Assembly (NCBI GenBank): GCA_905369775.1
Contig: CAJPJR010000019.1
Coordinates: 1-34,471, forward strand
DNA from: Prevotellaceae bacterium UBA1746
Lineage (GTDB): Bacteria; Bacteroidota; Bacteroidia; Bacteroidales; Bacteroidaceae
Length of the DNA stretch: 34,471 bases
Direction of reading: 5' to 3'
Part shown: positions 23,839 through 30,293 of the stretch, piece by piece
Position numbering within the stretch: position 1 is the stretch's first letter
Layout of the letters: the number at the start of each line of letters is the position of its first letter
Notes under the pieces: model-generated
Databases searched by the model: none
Seen by the model: only the letters and a program-made list of their open reading frames with translations
What the model was told of the DNA's origin: nothing
Program-made: the position numbers and the translations under genes

Positions 23839-24155
23839 AGATCAAGAAATGCCTGTTTGAGGTATTCCGAAACCTTTTCTGTCGCGCTCGGTGATCCCGC
23901 TTCCATGTATTCGATGTTCCTTTCTCGGATTTCAAGCGCGGTTTCCGCTCTGATGCGTCGAAAGACTTTGGACAATGGTGAATTCATATCCTCGATATTA
24001 TCACGCAATATGACCTCGTCCACGCCCATGAGCACTGCAATATCCGCGATGGGTGTGAGTGCGCGAACCAGGCGCTCGAAGAGTTCGTAGTCAATCTCCA
24101 GTGTTGATCCGAGAAGCTCGGAGCTTTTCCAATTTTCTTCGCACATATTCTGCAA
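23835..24155 (-). CDS. Small helical protein with HTH-like start, possible terminase small subunit
   Basis: A 106-residue protein. TPIADIAVLMGVDEVILRDN resembles a helix-turn-helix, and ALEIRERNIEYMEAGSPSAT resembles the linker of small terminase subunits, where a G-S/N-P motif follows the DNA-binding domain. It is about half the usual length of such proteins. The start overlaps the upstream HKD-protein gene by 65 bp. With the next gene it might form a two-polypeptide packaging-recognition unit; alternatively it is a regulator. Confidence 0.45.
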   Translation of the reverse strand: MQNMCEENWKSSELLGSTLEIDYELFERLVRALTPIADIAVLMGVDEVILRDNIEDMNSPLSKVFRRIRAETALEIRERNIEYMEAGSPSATEKVSEYLKQAFLDL

Positions 24156-24576
24156 TTTCCCCCTTGTTTGTGATGAAATAAACCTCGTTTCTTGTGCCTC
24201 TCGTCCCGTTTTGCGATGTGACGATGGTGCAAGTTTGTTCTTCGCCGTCCACGACGACTACTTTTGCATGATTGGCACAATAGCAGACTCGGTCAAAAAC
24301 GGTTGTTGTGAGTGTATTTGTTCGTGCTGTCTTTTCTGCGGCTTTGAAATCAAAAAAGAGTTCGGCGCGTTTAATCCTTCCTCTCTTTTTGAGCATGTGG
24401 ATTTTTCTCACGAATTCCTCACCCACCGAAAACGACATGATTTTCAAATCGGCTTTCCCCGTGAATTCTGTCAATTTCTCGATGATCTCTCCCAGTTGCA
24501 ACCTGTCTGTGATGAAGAACTGTGTCGGTTCCTCTCTCGGGTCGTGTATTGTTGGTTTGTCTTCTGTTGTGTGCAT
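24091..24576 (-). CDS. Phospholipase D-like (single HKD motif) protein
   Basis: A 161-residue protein with a single perfect HxKx4D motif (H103, K105, D110 in NHAKVVVVD), followed by TSQNGT where PLD enzymes carry G-S/G-x-N. The N-terminal half (DLKIMSFSVGEEFVRKIHML) looks like the structural core without its own HKD, so activity would need a dimer, as in the Nuc/BfiI-type nucleases. The substrate is probably DNA or RNA rather than lipid. The gene sits between the capsid operon and the terminase-small-like genes, after a terminator and without an evident promoter. Confidence 0.6.
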   Translation of the reverse strand: MHTTEDKPTIHDPREEPTQFFITDRLQLGEIIEKLTEFTGKADLKIMSFSVGEEFVRKIHMLKKRGRIKRAELFFDFKAAEKTARTNTLTTTVFDRVCYCANHAKVVVVDGEEQTCTIVTSQNGTRGTRNEVYFITNKGEIAEYVRRKLEKLRASRINTGD

Positions 24577-24597
24577 GAGTTTGTTTGCTTAGAAGAA

Positions 24598-24630
24598 ACG
24601 GGGCGAACATACTCTCAACGTCCGCCCCGT
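24598..24630 (-). terminator. Terminator/attenuator at the end of the capsid operon
   Basis: On the minus strand an 11-bp stem (ACGGGGCGGAC with GTTCGCCCCGT, one G-T pair) is followed by TTTCTTCT. It lies between the stop of the 277-residue gene and the start of the HKD gene, so it may reduce expression of downstream genes relative to capsid genes. Confidence 0.65.
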
Positions 24631-24655
24631 CAATCTAATAAACAAGAAAATCGTT

Positions 24656-25489
24656 TTATTGTTCACCTTCGGTCGTGGGCTCTATGTCCACCCCTAAGGC
24701 GTTTATTCGTTGAGCGAAATCGGGTTTGAAACTTCCACCTGTTTCTGCAACGAATGCCATTCTCTCGGCGATTTGCCTGCGTTCATTTTCAACCTCAGCC
24801 TCGTCGATTGTTTCAGCCTGTAGCAGTGTTTCGAGTTTAGCTACGTGTGTTGAAATGAACTTCCTTGCCGCTGCCACTCGTTTGACTTCGTTGCCGGGCT
24901 CCGGCACTTCATCGACTGCTTCCACCGCTTCTTCTTGCGACATATCGGAATTGTAGTTGTCATAACGTTCCCAGCCGTCGGTGTATTCTTTCACAAGCGG
25001 CTTTAGCACCTTGAGCTTTTCGTAGCGATCACAAGCCGGCGCGTTCTCCATCTGCTGCAATTCTGTAAAGATTTGCTTGATCTTCTCGAAGAGTTCACCA
25101 CCGCGTTCATAGATCCCCCGAATTTCTTCAGGTAGTTCGTTGTGGTCGCTGCGCTTGCCGCGATGTGCCGGTGCTGTGTCATCTGTCTCTTCCGGTGCGT
25201 CTTCACTTTCGTCTTGTCGTGTCGTGATGATGTTCTGCACTTTCGGAATCAGCTCGCTATCCATTTGGCGAACGCTCTCCATGGTGTGGCCGTCCAGCCG
25301 AATTTGTAGGAATTTCTTTAGGTCGGCTTCCACATGGTTGTGTGCCGTTTCCGGGCGTATCATTGCCAGTTGGTAAATATGTCGGTTGCCATTGATACGC
25401 AAAAGCAGTTCAGCCCCTTTTCTCACGTCGCGTTCTTCGCGTGGGGTTTCTAACCAGTCGGCGATGTCCTGTGTGAATGCTTTATCCAT
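24656..25489 (-). CDS. Hypothetical virion-module protein, 277 residues
   Basis: A three-part protein: an N-terminal helical domain (FTQDIADWLETPREERDVRK; GAELLLRINGNRHIYQ), an acidic linker around residue 95 (DESEDAPEETDDTAPAHRGK), and a C-terminal coiled coil (LFEKIKQIFTELQQMENAPA; DRYEKLKVLKPLVKEYTDGW). I recognise the arrangement from Bacteroidales prophages, always near capsid and tail-tube genes, but know no function. The start overlaps the upstream gene by 8 nt. A scaffold, tail chaperone or head decoration role are candidates. Confidence 0.55.
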   Translation of the reverse strand: MDKAFTQDIADWLETPREERDVRKGAELLLRINGNRHIYQLAMIRPETAHNHVEADLKKFLQIRLDGHTMESVRQMDSELIPKVQNIITTRQDESEDAPEETDDTAPAHRGKRSDHNELPEEIRGIYERGGELFEKIKQIFTELQQMENAPACDRYEKLKVLKPLVKEYTDGWERYDNYNSDMSQEEAVEAVDEVPEPGNEVKRVAAARKFISTHVAKLETLLQAETIDEAEVENERRQIAERMAFVAETGGSFKPDFAQRINALGVDIEPTTEGEQ

Positions 25490-26102
25490 GGCTTCCGCTT
25501 GCTACGGCTGTAGTTACGTCGTCGTTGGCTCCCGAAATGTTGCCCTCGTCCACTTCGATTTTACCGGTGTAAAACGGTGCGGGGGAAATGTCTCGTGAAG
25601 TGATTTCGATCACCGTTCCGCCGCCAGAATAGCCCTCGCCGGTTGACAACTTCGGTTTTACCTCTGTGTCGTACATTTCCGAACCAAGCAGTCGGCATTT
25701 TCCATTTCGCTGAACGATGATAAACACAAAGTGATCTTCAGCTGCCAGTTGGCAAAAGCCCGTGACGGCCTCTTCGATTCCGGGAAAAGTCAAAGTGGCT
25801 TTGTTCTCATAGAGCTTCGACGGATATTCCCCGGTAAGATCAGACTCCATTTGTCCCTTGCTGTCGATCAGGTCAATTTTTTTCCACTTCTTATCGGCCT
25901 TCAGCACGAAATCTCCATTGAGCGTTGCGAGTTTTTCCATGGTGGCTCCACTGTCTGAAATATTGAGACGCTTGGGCCACTTGACGATGTCTCGCTTAGC
26001 GATATAATACATGTGATTTCTCAAGCCCGGCTGCACTCGACTGCCTTGGCAGTGGATGAGACTCTCTGTGAGAGTGGGTAAACCGTTGCAATTGTTTGGC
26101 AT
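25482..26102 (-). CDS. Probable major tail (tube) protein
   Basis: A 206-residue, beta-rich protein following the capsid gene by 18 bp. Features include SGATMEKLATLNGDFVLKAD, FCQLAAEDHFVFIIVQRNGK and STGEGYSGGGTVIEITSRDI, a pattern seen in tail tube proteins of Bacteroidales phages, where a Gly-rich loop precedes the final strands. Its place as the second likely abundant structural gene after the capsid gene fits. A capsid decoration protein is the main alternative. Confidence 0.55.
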   Translation of the reverse strand: MPNNCNGLPTLTESLIHCQGSRVQPGLRNHMYYIAKRDIVKWPKRLNISDSGATMEKLATLNGDFVLKADKKWKKIDLIDSKGQMESDLTGEYPSKLYENKATLTFPGIEEAVTGFCQLAAEDHFVFIIVQRNGKCRLLGSEMYDTEVKPKLSTGEGYSGGGTVIEITSRDISPAPFYTGKIEVDEGNISGANDDVTTAVASGSHG

Positions 26103-26120
26103 GGTCTTATCGTTTTAGTG

Positions 26121-27077
26121 TTATGCGTGGATTTTACCCACAAAGAGGCTTTCTTTTGCGATGGTTTCGAACTGCACTCCGAAATACATTGTTGCCACAA
26201 AGGAGATCAGGAACTCGTGGTATTTTTCGATTGCGATATTCTCATCAGCCATTCCGGCGCCATATCCGTAAAGCATATTTTTCTTCGTGGACAAGTGCAC
26301 GTATTCCGATCCCTTTTTGGACGCCAAAGGAACGAGTTCGCACAAGTTTTGAGTTCCCTCGAGGAATGTTTTCGAGTACTCATGGTTGTAGGGCGTAGAA
26401 CCGAAACGGGTGGCGTAATCGCGATTGTAGGCGTTATATAAAGAATGAGGAATATACAACTTCGTCTCAACAGCCTGCAGTTCCGGTGCCGCTCCTTCGT
26501 AGAATTTCATCAACAGGTCGACCGTGTTCGTGTCGGAAAATGCTTCTGGAAATTCGTGGAGATTCCCTTGCGTGGTTGAAATACTACTCGCGTCAATTTC
26601 TTTTTTCGTAATTGTATCAAAGCCGTCGAATAGGTTTTTGGTTTTGTCTCCCGAAGCGTCCCGCTCCGCCGTCCAAAGAGCGGCGCCGATCATCTTTCCA
26701 AGTTGTGCCGATAAGTAAGTCAGCACCTGCAAAACCAATGCAGCTTTGGTCAATTCTTCACCTTGTGCGAACGCCTCTCCCCAAACCGTTTTAGCTGCTT
26801 CGTTCGGATCAAATCTCTTCACGACTGATCCAAGATAAGTTTCCAGTACACGGGGGGTGATGTTCACGCCCGTGTCGTCAACTCGTGTCGCGTTGTACGG
26901 ACCGAGTTCAATGTTTCCGGTCAACTGTCCGATCACTTCGCGCCCAGCAACGCCCGGGCGGCCTGTGAAGTGTTGCAATGTGTCACTGCACGAGATGACC
27001 GGCGTGATCAGCAGTTCTTTTTGGAAAGTGGTCGCTGATTTTTTGAGTTCAGCGTCCGAAATATTTAGGTATCCCAT
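26121..27077 (-). CDS. Major capsid protein
   Basis: A 318-residue protein directly after the protease-scaffold gene. Segments such as PYNATRVDDTGVNITPRVLE, TYLGSVVKRFDPNEAAKTVW, AAPELQAVETKLYIPHSLYN and LEGTQNLCELVPLASKKGSE resemble Bacteroidales phage capsid proteins, and the C-terminus ends with a FVATMYFGVQFE strand as HK97-fold capsids often do. No cleavage site was identified. Preceded by a 77-bp gap after the protease gene. Confidence 0.8.
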   Translation of the reverse strand: MGYLNISDAELKKSATTFQKELLITPVISCSDTLQHFTGRPGVAGREVIGQLTGNIELGPYNATRVDDTGVNITPRVLETYLGSVVKRFDPNEAAKTVWGEAFAQGEELTKAALVLQVLTYLSAQLGKMIGAALWTAERDASGDKTKNLFDGFDTITKKEIDASSISTTQGNLHEFPEAFSDTNTVDLLMKFYEGAAPELQAVETKLYIPHSLYNAYNRDYATRFGSTPYNHEYSKTFLEGTQNLCELVPLASKKGSEYVHLSTKKNMLYGYGAGMADENIAIEKYHEFLISFVATMYFGVQFETIAKESLFVGKIHA

Positions 27078-27154
27078 ATTCGTTGTTGTGTCAGTTATTC
27101 AATGCCTTGCCCCCTACGGCTATTCTCTCTCTTAGGAACGTGCGTCTATCAATG

Positions 27155-27499
27155 TCAGAGTAGCCCCTTGATCTTTTCAAGTTGTGCCTTTGCCACGGCG
27201 GCGGCTTTGGCCACAGAATCTTCTCCCTTGTTAACGGCGGTGTCGTTCACTTTTCCTGTTTCTGCACCGTCTGCATTCGCCACGGCTTTTGCCTCTTCTT
27301 TCATTGCTTCAATTGTTGACTTCAATTCCTTGACTTCCTTTTCTAAGTCTTCGGCTCGAGTCTTCTCTTTTGAGGCCTCTGCCAGTGCTTTGTTTAGCAC
27401 TTCAGCCTGTGCGTTTGAAAGCATGACGCCCTTTTCATTGGCTTCCATCTTCTCAACGCCCAAAGCATTGAGCAAATCAGGGTGTGTCGTTTTATCCAT
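27155..27499 (-). CDS. Possible nested scaffold protein from an internal start
   Basis: An in-frame ATG at codon 236 of the protease gene (27499) would give a 114-residue protein (MDKTTHPDLLNALGVEKMEA onward) that is exactly the coiled-coil scaffold portion. The bases before it are AT-rich (TGAAAATAATTGCTTGATT), as is common before Bacteroidota starts. Phage lambda makes its scaffold Nu3 from inside the protease gene in the same manner. This is inference; the free scaffold could also arise by proteolysis. Confidence 0.35.
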   Translation of the reverse strand: MDKTTHPDLLNALGVEKMEANEKGVMLSNAQAEVLNKALAEASKEKTRAEDLEKEVKELKSTIEAMKEEAKAVANADGAETGKVNDTAVNKGEDSVAKAAAVAKAQLEKIKGLL

Positions 27500-28204
27500 A
27501 ATCAAGCAATTATTTTCAGTTGTACTTTTGTTTGCCGCCTTTCCGATCCCGAATTTCGCCAGCACTCGCTCAATGATAGTTGGCTCGCTTACAATATTGA
27601 GCGGTGGCGCCGGCAAACCGTGTGCATTGCACATGGCCGTGACCATTGCCGTCATACCCGTCTCCGGTGTCGTGGTGTCTTCGTAATTATCAATTTCGTC
27701 CACGAGCCCGTATTCCAGCGCCTCTTGTGCAGTCAACCAACGCTCTTCTTTCATAAGCTTCTCCATCTCTTCCACGCTTTTCCCTGTGCGTTTGGAATAG
27801 ATTTCAGCTATTACTTTGTCGAACGTCGTAAGCATTTCATTGAGCTGCTTGAGTTCTTCATGTTTGTCGTCGATGTCTTCTTTCTGTACTCGTTCGAAGT
27901 AGAATAAAAACGACGATGCATTATGCACAAGCATAACAGCTTCGGGTGCCATCACGATATGACGTGCCCCCATGGCTATGATAGTGGCTGCAGATGCCAC
28001 CATGCCATTCAAATAAGCCGTCACGTTCGAATGTGCTCGAAAGAGTGTACAGACGTCCAACCCATCAGAAAGCGATCCTCCCAGAGACGAAATTCGGACT
28101 TTTATTTCTCTTTCGGCGTATGGTTGCATAGCAGCCCGTACGCTCTCACCGGTGATCCAATAGCCGATTTCGCCTTCAATATTGATGTCGTATTTTCTTG
28201 GCAT
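27155..28204 (-). CDS. ClpP-type prohead protease fused to scaffold
   Basis: A 349-residue protein. Residues 1-175 are a ClpP/S14-like serine protease: SSLGGSLSDGLDVCTLFRAH, nucleophile Ser71 in NGMVASAATIIAMG, His94 in VMLVHNASSF, and the WLTAQEALEYGLVDEI signature. A linker leads to a C-terminal coiled coil (about 260-310; EKTRAEDLEKEVKELKSTIE), the scaffold part. It would process the procapsid and remove scaffold. First gene of the late operon; a candidate promoter lies 23-59 bp upstream. Confidence 0.88.
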   Translation of the reverse strand: MPRKYDINIEGEIGYWITGESVRAAMQPYAEREIKVRISSLGGSLSDGLDVCTLFRAHSNVTAYLNGMVASAATIIAMGARHIVMAPEAVMLVHNASSFLFYFERVQKEDIDDKHEELKQLNEMLTTFDKVIAEIYSKRTGKSVEEMEKLMKEERWLTAQEALEYGLVDEIDNYEDTTTPETGMTAMVTAMCNAHGLPAPPLNIVSEPTIIERVLAKFGIGKAANKSTTENNCLIMDKTTHPDLLNALGVEKMEANEKGVMLSNAQAEVLNKALAEASKEKTRAEDLEKEVKELKSTIEAMKEEAKAVANADGAETGKVNDTAVNKGEDSVAKAAAVAKAQLEKIKGLL

Positions 28205-28226
28205 AGCGTTGTGTCTCTTAATGACG

Positions 28227-28263
28227 CAAAGATAGCCCCGCCCGCGCGGGGAAAAAATGACAA
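28227..28263 (-). promoter_or_regulatory. Candidate phage late promoter for the capsid operon
   Basis: The minus strand shows TTGTCATTTT (28254-28263), 19 bp, then TATCTTTG (28227-28234), identical in both elements and spacing to the site before the tape measure gene. The spacer contains the palindrome CCCGCGCGGG (28241-28250), a possible regulator site. A start near 28220 would give a leader of about 15 nt before the protease gene. Confidence 0.6.
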
Positions 28264-28298
28264 ACGCGGCCTAACGGTTTTCTCCGTTTGGCCGCGTT
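28252..28298 (-). terminator. Terminator just upstream of the late promoter
   Basis: A 15-position stem with one T-T mismatch (28263-28277 with 28284-28298) and a 6-nt loop is followed on the minus strand by TGTCATTTTTT. It would stop leftward transcripts arriving from the control region before they reach the capsid operon, and its T-run overlaps the upstream element of the late promoter. Confidence 0.7.
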
Positions 28299-28327
28299 GT
28301 TGAAATAGAGAAATCTTCCTCTTAGAG

Positions 28328-28443
28328 TTTTCGTGCGGGTTCCTACATTCGTCCCGATAGGGCGAATGTAGGCGCGCGAAAACGCAAAGTATTTGTGCGG
28401 GTTCCTGCATTCATCCCGATAGGGTGGATGTAGGCGCACAAAT
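28328..28443 (+). repeat. Two tandem REP-like hairpins with compensating changes
   Basis: Two copies of a bulged hairpin lie at 28328-28382 and 28391-28443. Each has an outer stem of 9-10 bp, a one-sided GGTT bulge, an inner stem of 10 bp (CCTACATTCG/CGAATGTAGG in copy 1, CCTGCATTCA/TGGATGTAGG in copy 2), and the top CCC-GATA-GGG. Between copies a G-C pair changes to A-T, and all three non-Watson-Crick positions are G-U pairs if the plus strand is the RNA. They look like the interspersed hairpins common between genes in Bacteroidales. Confidence 0.7.
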
Positions 28444-28448
28444 ACGCC

Positions 28449-28556
28449 CAAACGGCTAAAAAACAGCTTTTTCAGGGCAAAAGGAAGAGACAAATACCAT
28501 TGGTTTAGTCTTTTCCGGCTTTGCTTTGCCTGAATATGCTGTTTTTTAGCCGTTTG
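28449..28556. repeat. Long inverted repeat (19-bp perfect arms)
   Basis: Perfect 19-bp arms at 28449-28467 (CAAACGGCTAAAAAACAGC) and 28538-28556 continue inward with imperfect pairing (TTCAGGGCAAA opposite TTTGCCTGAA). The internal segment of about 70 nt has no gene. No terminator T-run lies at the correct place, because the T-run is inside the arm. Confidence 0.75.
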
Positions 28557-28748
28557 TTCGCCAAAGGCCGTCACGCGAGTGCGGTCTTTGAGTGAAAGGA
28601 TCCCCCAGCGCGCTGAACTCTGCGACTCATGAGCGCATAAAAGAAAATCGGAATATTCGTTAAAATTCACATTATACCGAACACTCCGATCAAGACAAAA
28701 GCAAGCACAAAAAAAGATACGATAACTCTCTAATTTTCAAGCCAAAAG
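28557..28748. other. Noncoding stretch of the control region
   Basis: No supportable gene. A minus-strand frame covering 28218-28670 is better explained by the repeats it spans. A short imperfect inverted repeat (CGGAATATTCG at 28651, CGAACACTCCG near 28678) is the only structure seen. The DNA becomes AT-rich toward the rightward promoter. Confidence 0.5.
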
Positions 28749-28780
28749 CTTGCTTGTTTAGAAAGAAAATCGTATCTTTG
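28749..28780 (+). promoter_or_regulatory. Rightward promoter of the RHH regulator
   Basis: CTTG (28749-28752), 20 bp and TATCTTTG (28773-28780), a full match to the Bacteroidota -7 element. Transcription would start near 28787 and give a leader of about 240 nt before the RHH start at 29026. Confidence 0.65.
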
Positions 28781-28868
28781 TATTGCAATTGAGAGAGATA
28801 GCGACTCTCAAAATTGCCGCTTTCAGCACGAGGCTGTTAGCGATGTTAAACCTTTAATAACGATTCTC

Positions 28869-28937
28869 ATGAAGATCCTTGTTATCAAGATTTTCTGCTT
28901 GGAATTCTCCGTCGTGTTGAGATGGATTAAGCCTTAA
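28869..28937 (+). CDS. Micro-ORF of 22 codons in the RHH leader
   Basis: A frame MKILVIKIFCLEFSVVLRWI-KP, hydrophobic with basic residues, ends at TAA 88 nt before the RHH start and is in an ATG context typical of the phylum (TTCTCATG). It could be a leader peptide controlling the regulator or a very small membrane protein. A GC-rich hairpin (GGGGCTAAGCCCC near 28967-28979) follows it, as in attenuation leaders. The evidence is weak. Confidence 0.3.
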   Translation: MKILVIKIFCLEFSVVLRWIKP

Positions 28938-29003
28938 AAGGCTGCCAAGCAAAAGGGTGTGGGGCTAAGCCCCCGCCCTACCTTCTTGAGGTTCGTTACA
29001 CTG

Positions 29004-29035
29004 CAAAAATACAAACAAAAGTACAATGGAACAAA
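29004..29035 (-). promoter_or_regulatory. Possible leftward promoter overlapping the RHH start
   Basis: On the minus strand TTTG (29032-29035), 20 bp and TATTTTTG (29004-29011) match the consensus. It would give a transcript antisense to the RHH leader, ending at the 28.25-kb terminator. The region is AT-rich, so chance matches are likely. Confidence 0.3.
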
Positions 29036-29238
29036 CAAAGCACCCGAAAAATCCGCTTGGTAGTGTTCCAAGCAAAGGCCGTCCGCGTACAGTAGCGCGC
29101 AAAATCACAATCGGCCTACCGGAAGACGCGTTGAAAATCTATGATAGCTACTTGTACAAGACGGCGTTCGTATCCGACGCGATCCGCTTTTACCACCGCT
29201 ATTTAGAGGAACAGGCGCAAAATACCACCGAAGAGTAA
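29026..29238 (+). CDS. Ribbon-helix-helix DNA-binding regulator
   Basis: A 70-residue protein. A basic, flexible N-terminus (SVPSKGRPRTVARK) leads to a short strand KITIGLPEDALK, then helices IYDSYLYKTAFVSDAIRFYHRYLEEQ, the pattern of MetJ/Arc/CopG-like ribbon-helix-helix repressors, which bind DNA as dimers through the strand. It is the only rightward gene in this part and has a long structured leader. It is a candidate regulator of the late genes or of the heptamer cluster at 30 kb; which site it binds cannot be told from sequence. Confidence 0.7.
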   Translation: MEQTKHPKNPLGSVPSKGRPRTVARKITIGLPEDALKIYDSYLYKTAFVSDAIRFYHRYLEEQAQNTTEE

Positions 29239-29245
29239 AATGAAC

Positions 29246-29278
29246 AACGCCCCCACGTCATTTGAACGTGGGGGCGTT
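29246..29278. terminator. Bidirectional terminator between convergent genes
   Basis: A perfect 13-bp stem (AACGCCCCCACGT with ACGTGGGGGCGTT) and 7-nt loop, flanked by ATTATTATTATC on the right and TTGTTCATTTTACTC (minus strand) on the left, lies between the stops of the RHH gene and the opposing gene. Confidence 0.85.
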
Positions 29279-29294
29279 ATTATTATCATGAAAT

Positions 29295-29795
29295 TCATGC
29301 GGTGATGAGTGCCGCGTTTTTCGCGAAATTCGGCGGTAATAAGATCCCTTGTTGTTCAAAGTCCTTTTTCAGCCGGTAATACATTCGTTTGACTGCGTCT
29401 CTGTGGGTTATTCTTATGCCATGGCGCTTGCACCATTGTTCCAAATGTTGAGGGGTCAACCTCCCCTCTGCTGCCGTTTCGACAATGAACGCCACCAGGT
29501 CTAAGCGAAAAAACCTCTTGAGGTCTCTTACAAAAACGGCTTTGGCCTCTTTCGACAAGTGGTGGTAATGCTCGGGTTTGTGCCTACTTCGGTTTGGGAG
29601 CACAACGTTGATCGCCATGCCCCGTTTCCTTTCCTCGTCTCCGGGCGTCTTCTTCAGTTGCGCCACTGCCACCAGCGCGTGTAATAAGTCGTTGTGAGGC
29701 GAACGTGCGGGGAATTTTAGGGGATTGCCATATTTATTTACAAGCCAGTCGAACAGGTAGGGCGGTACTACAATTGAAGTCGTTATATCTTTCAT
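29295..29795 (-). CDS. Hypothetical early protein, 166 residues
   Basis: Starts MKDITTSIVVPPYLFDWLVN, followed by KYGNPLKFPARSPHNDLLHA, a basic middle (NRSRHKPEHYHHLSKEAKAV) and a helix-turn-helix-looking C-terminus (LTPQHLEQWCKRHGIRITHR with DAVKRMYYRLKKDFEQQG). I have an impression of similar proteins near replication genes in Bacteroidales phages, without known function. It has its own consensus promoter and terminator, so it is a single-gene unit. With iteron-like repeats just upstream, an origin-binding or regulatory role is plausible. Confidence 0.65.
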   Translation of the reverse strand: MKDITTSIVVPPYLFDWLVNKYGNPLKFPARSPHNDLLHALVAVAQLKKTPGDEERKRGMAINVVLPNRSRHKPEHYHHLSKEAKAVFVRDLKRFFRLDLVAFIVETAAEGRLTPQHLEQWCKRHGIRITHRDAVKRMYYRLKKDFEQQGILLPPNFAKNAALITA

Positions 29796-29815
29796 AATCA
29801 GTTATTTCTATATCA

Positions 29816-29847
29816 CAAATATACGAATTATCCGGGGTTCCACCAAA
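29816..29847 (-). promoter_or_regulatory. Promoter of the 166-residue early gene
   Basis: The minus strand has TTTG (29844-29847), 20 bp, TATATTTG (29816-29823), a full consensus match, with a start expected near 29809 and a leader of about 14 nt. Confidence 0.7.
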
Positions 29848-29904
29848 CCAATACACCGCGAAAGTCCGTGCACTTTTTTTCTCATATATGATTTTCGCAC
29901 GAAA

Positions 29905-30156
29905 TTTCCGTATCATCGTATCAATGCAGATTATCAGTGAGTTAGACGTGATACGGAAATAATCAGACCCCGAAATAGCTTGGTTCCCGTCTGCAAACGT
30001 ATCATCGAGGGGCGAAATTCGGTGCTTTGATACGCTTCTCGGTTTTTCTGTATCGTTTCCGTATCACTTCCGTATCACTTCCGTATCATGCCGAATTCCC
30101 TTTATTCATCGGCATTCTCTTCTAATATTCCTCCTCATGATACGATGATACGGAAA
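29905..30156. repeat. Iteron-like cluster: candidate replication origin
   Basis: Ten copies of the heptamer CGTATCA (either strand) occur in about 250 bp, starting in 8-mers at 29908, 29916, 29949, 29997, 30028, 30059, 30070, 30081, 30138 and 30146. Three at 30059-30088 are tandem with an 11-bp period (CTTCCGTATCA). The outer pairs form perfect 19-bp inverted arms, 29905-29923 and 30138-30156. The region has no gene and lies directly downstream of the primase-helicase operon. A protein-binding iteron origin is the best reading; an operator array for the neighbouring promoter is the alternative. Confidence 0.65.
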
Positions 30157-30245
30157 AATAGTACGATTTCAGCATGTCACATTTTTACGGTTTCCTACCT
30201 CTCAGATCATACAGACAGGTTTCTCCGCCAGAAAACACGTAATAA

Positions 30246-30280
30246 TATAAAAAAAGCAACCACGCGATTGCATGGCTGCT
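30246..30280 (-). terminator. Terminator of the replication operon
   Basis: On the minus strand an 11-bp stem (AGCAGCCATGC with GCGTGGTTGCT, two wobble pairs) with a 4-nt loop is followed by TTTTTTTATA, 14 bp after the helicase stop. Confidence 0.85.
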
Positions 30281-30293
30281 TATTGCTCTACAT

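Noticed and set aside
28218..28670. 150-codon minus-strand frame in the control region
   Set aside because: It spans both hairpins, the terminator and half of the long inverted repeat, has no recognisable domain, and its composition is explained by those repeats. Similar frames over REP-like repeats are a known annotation artefact.
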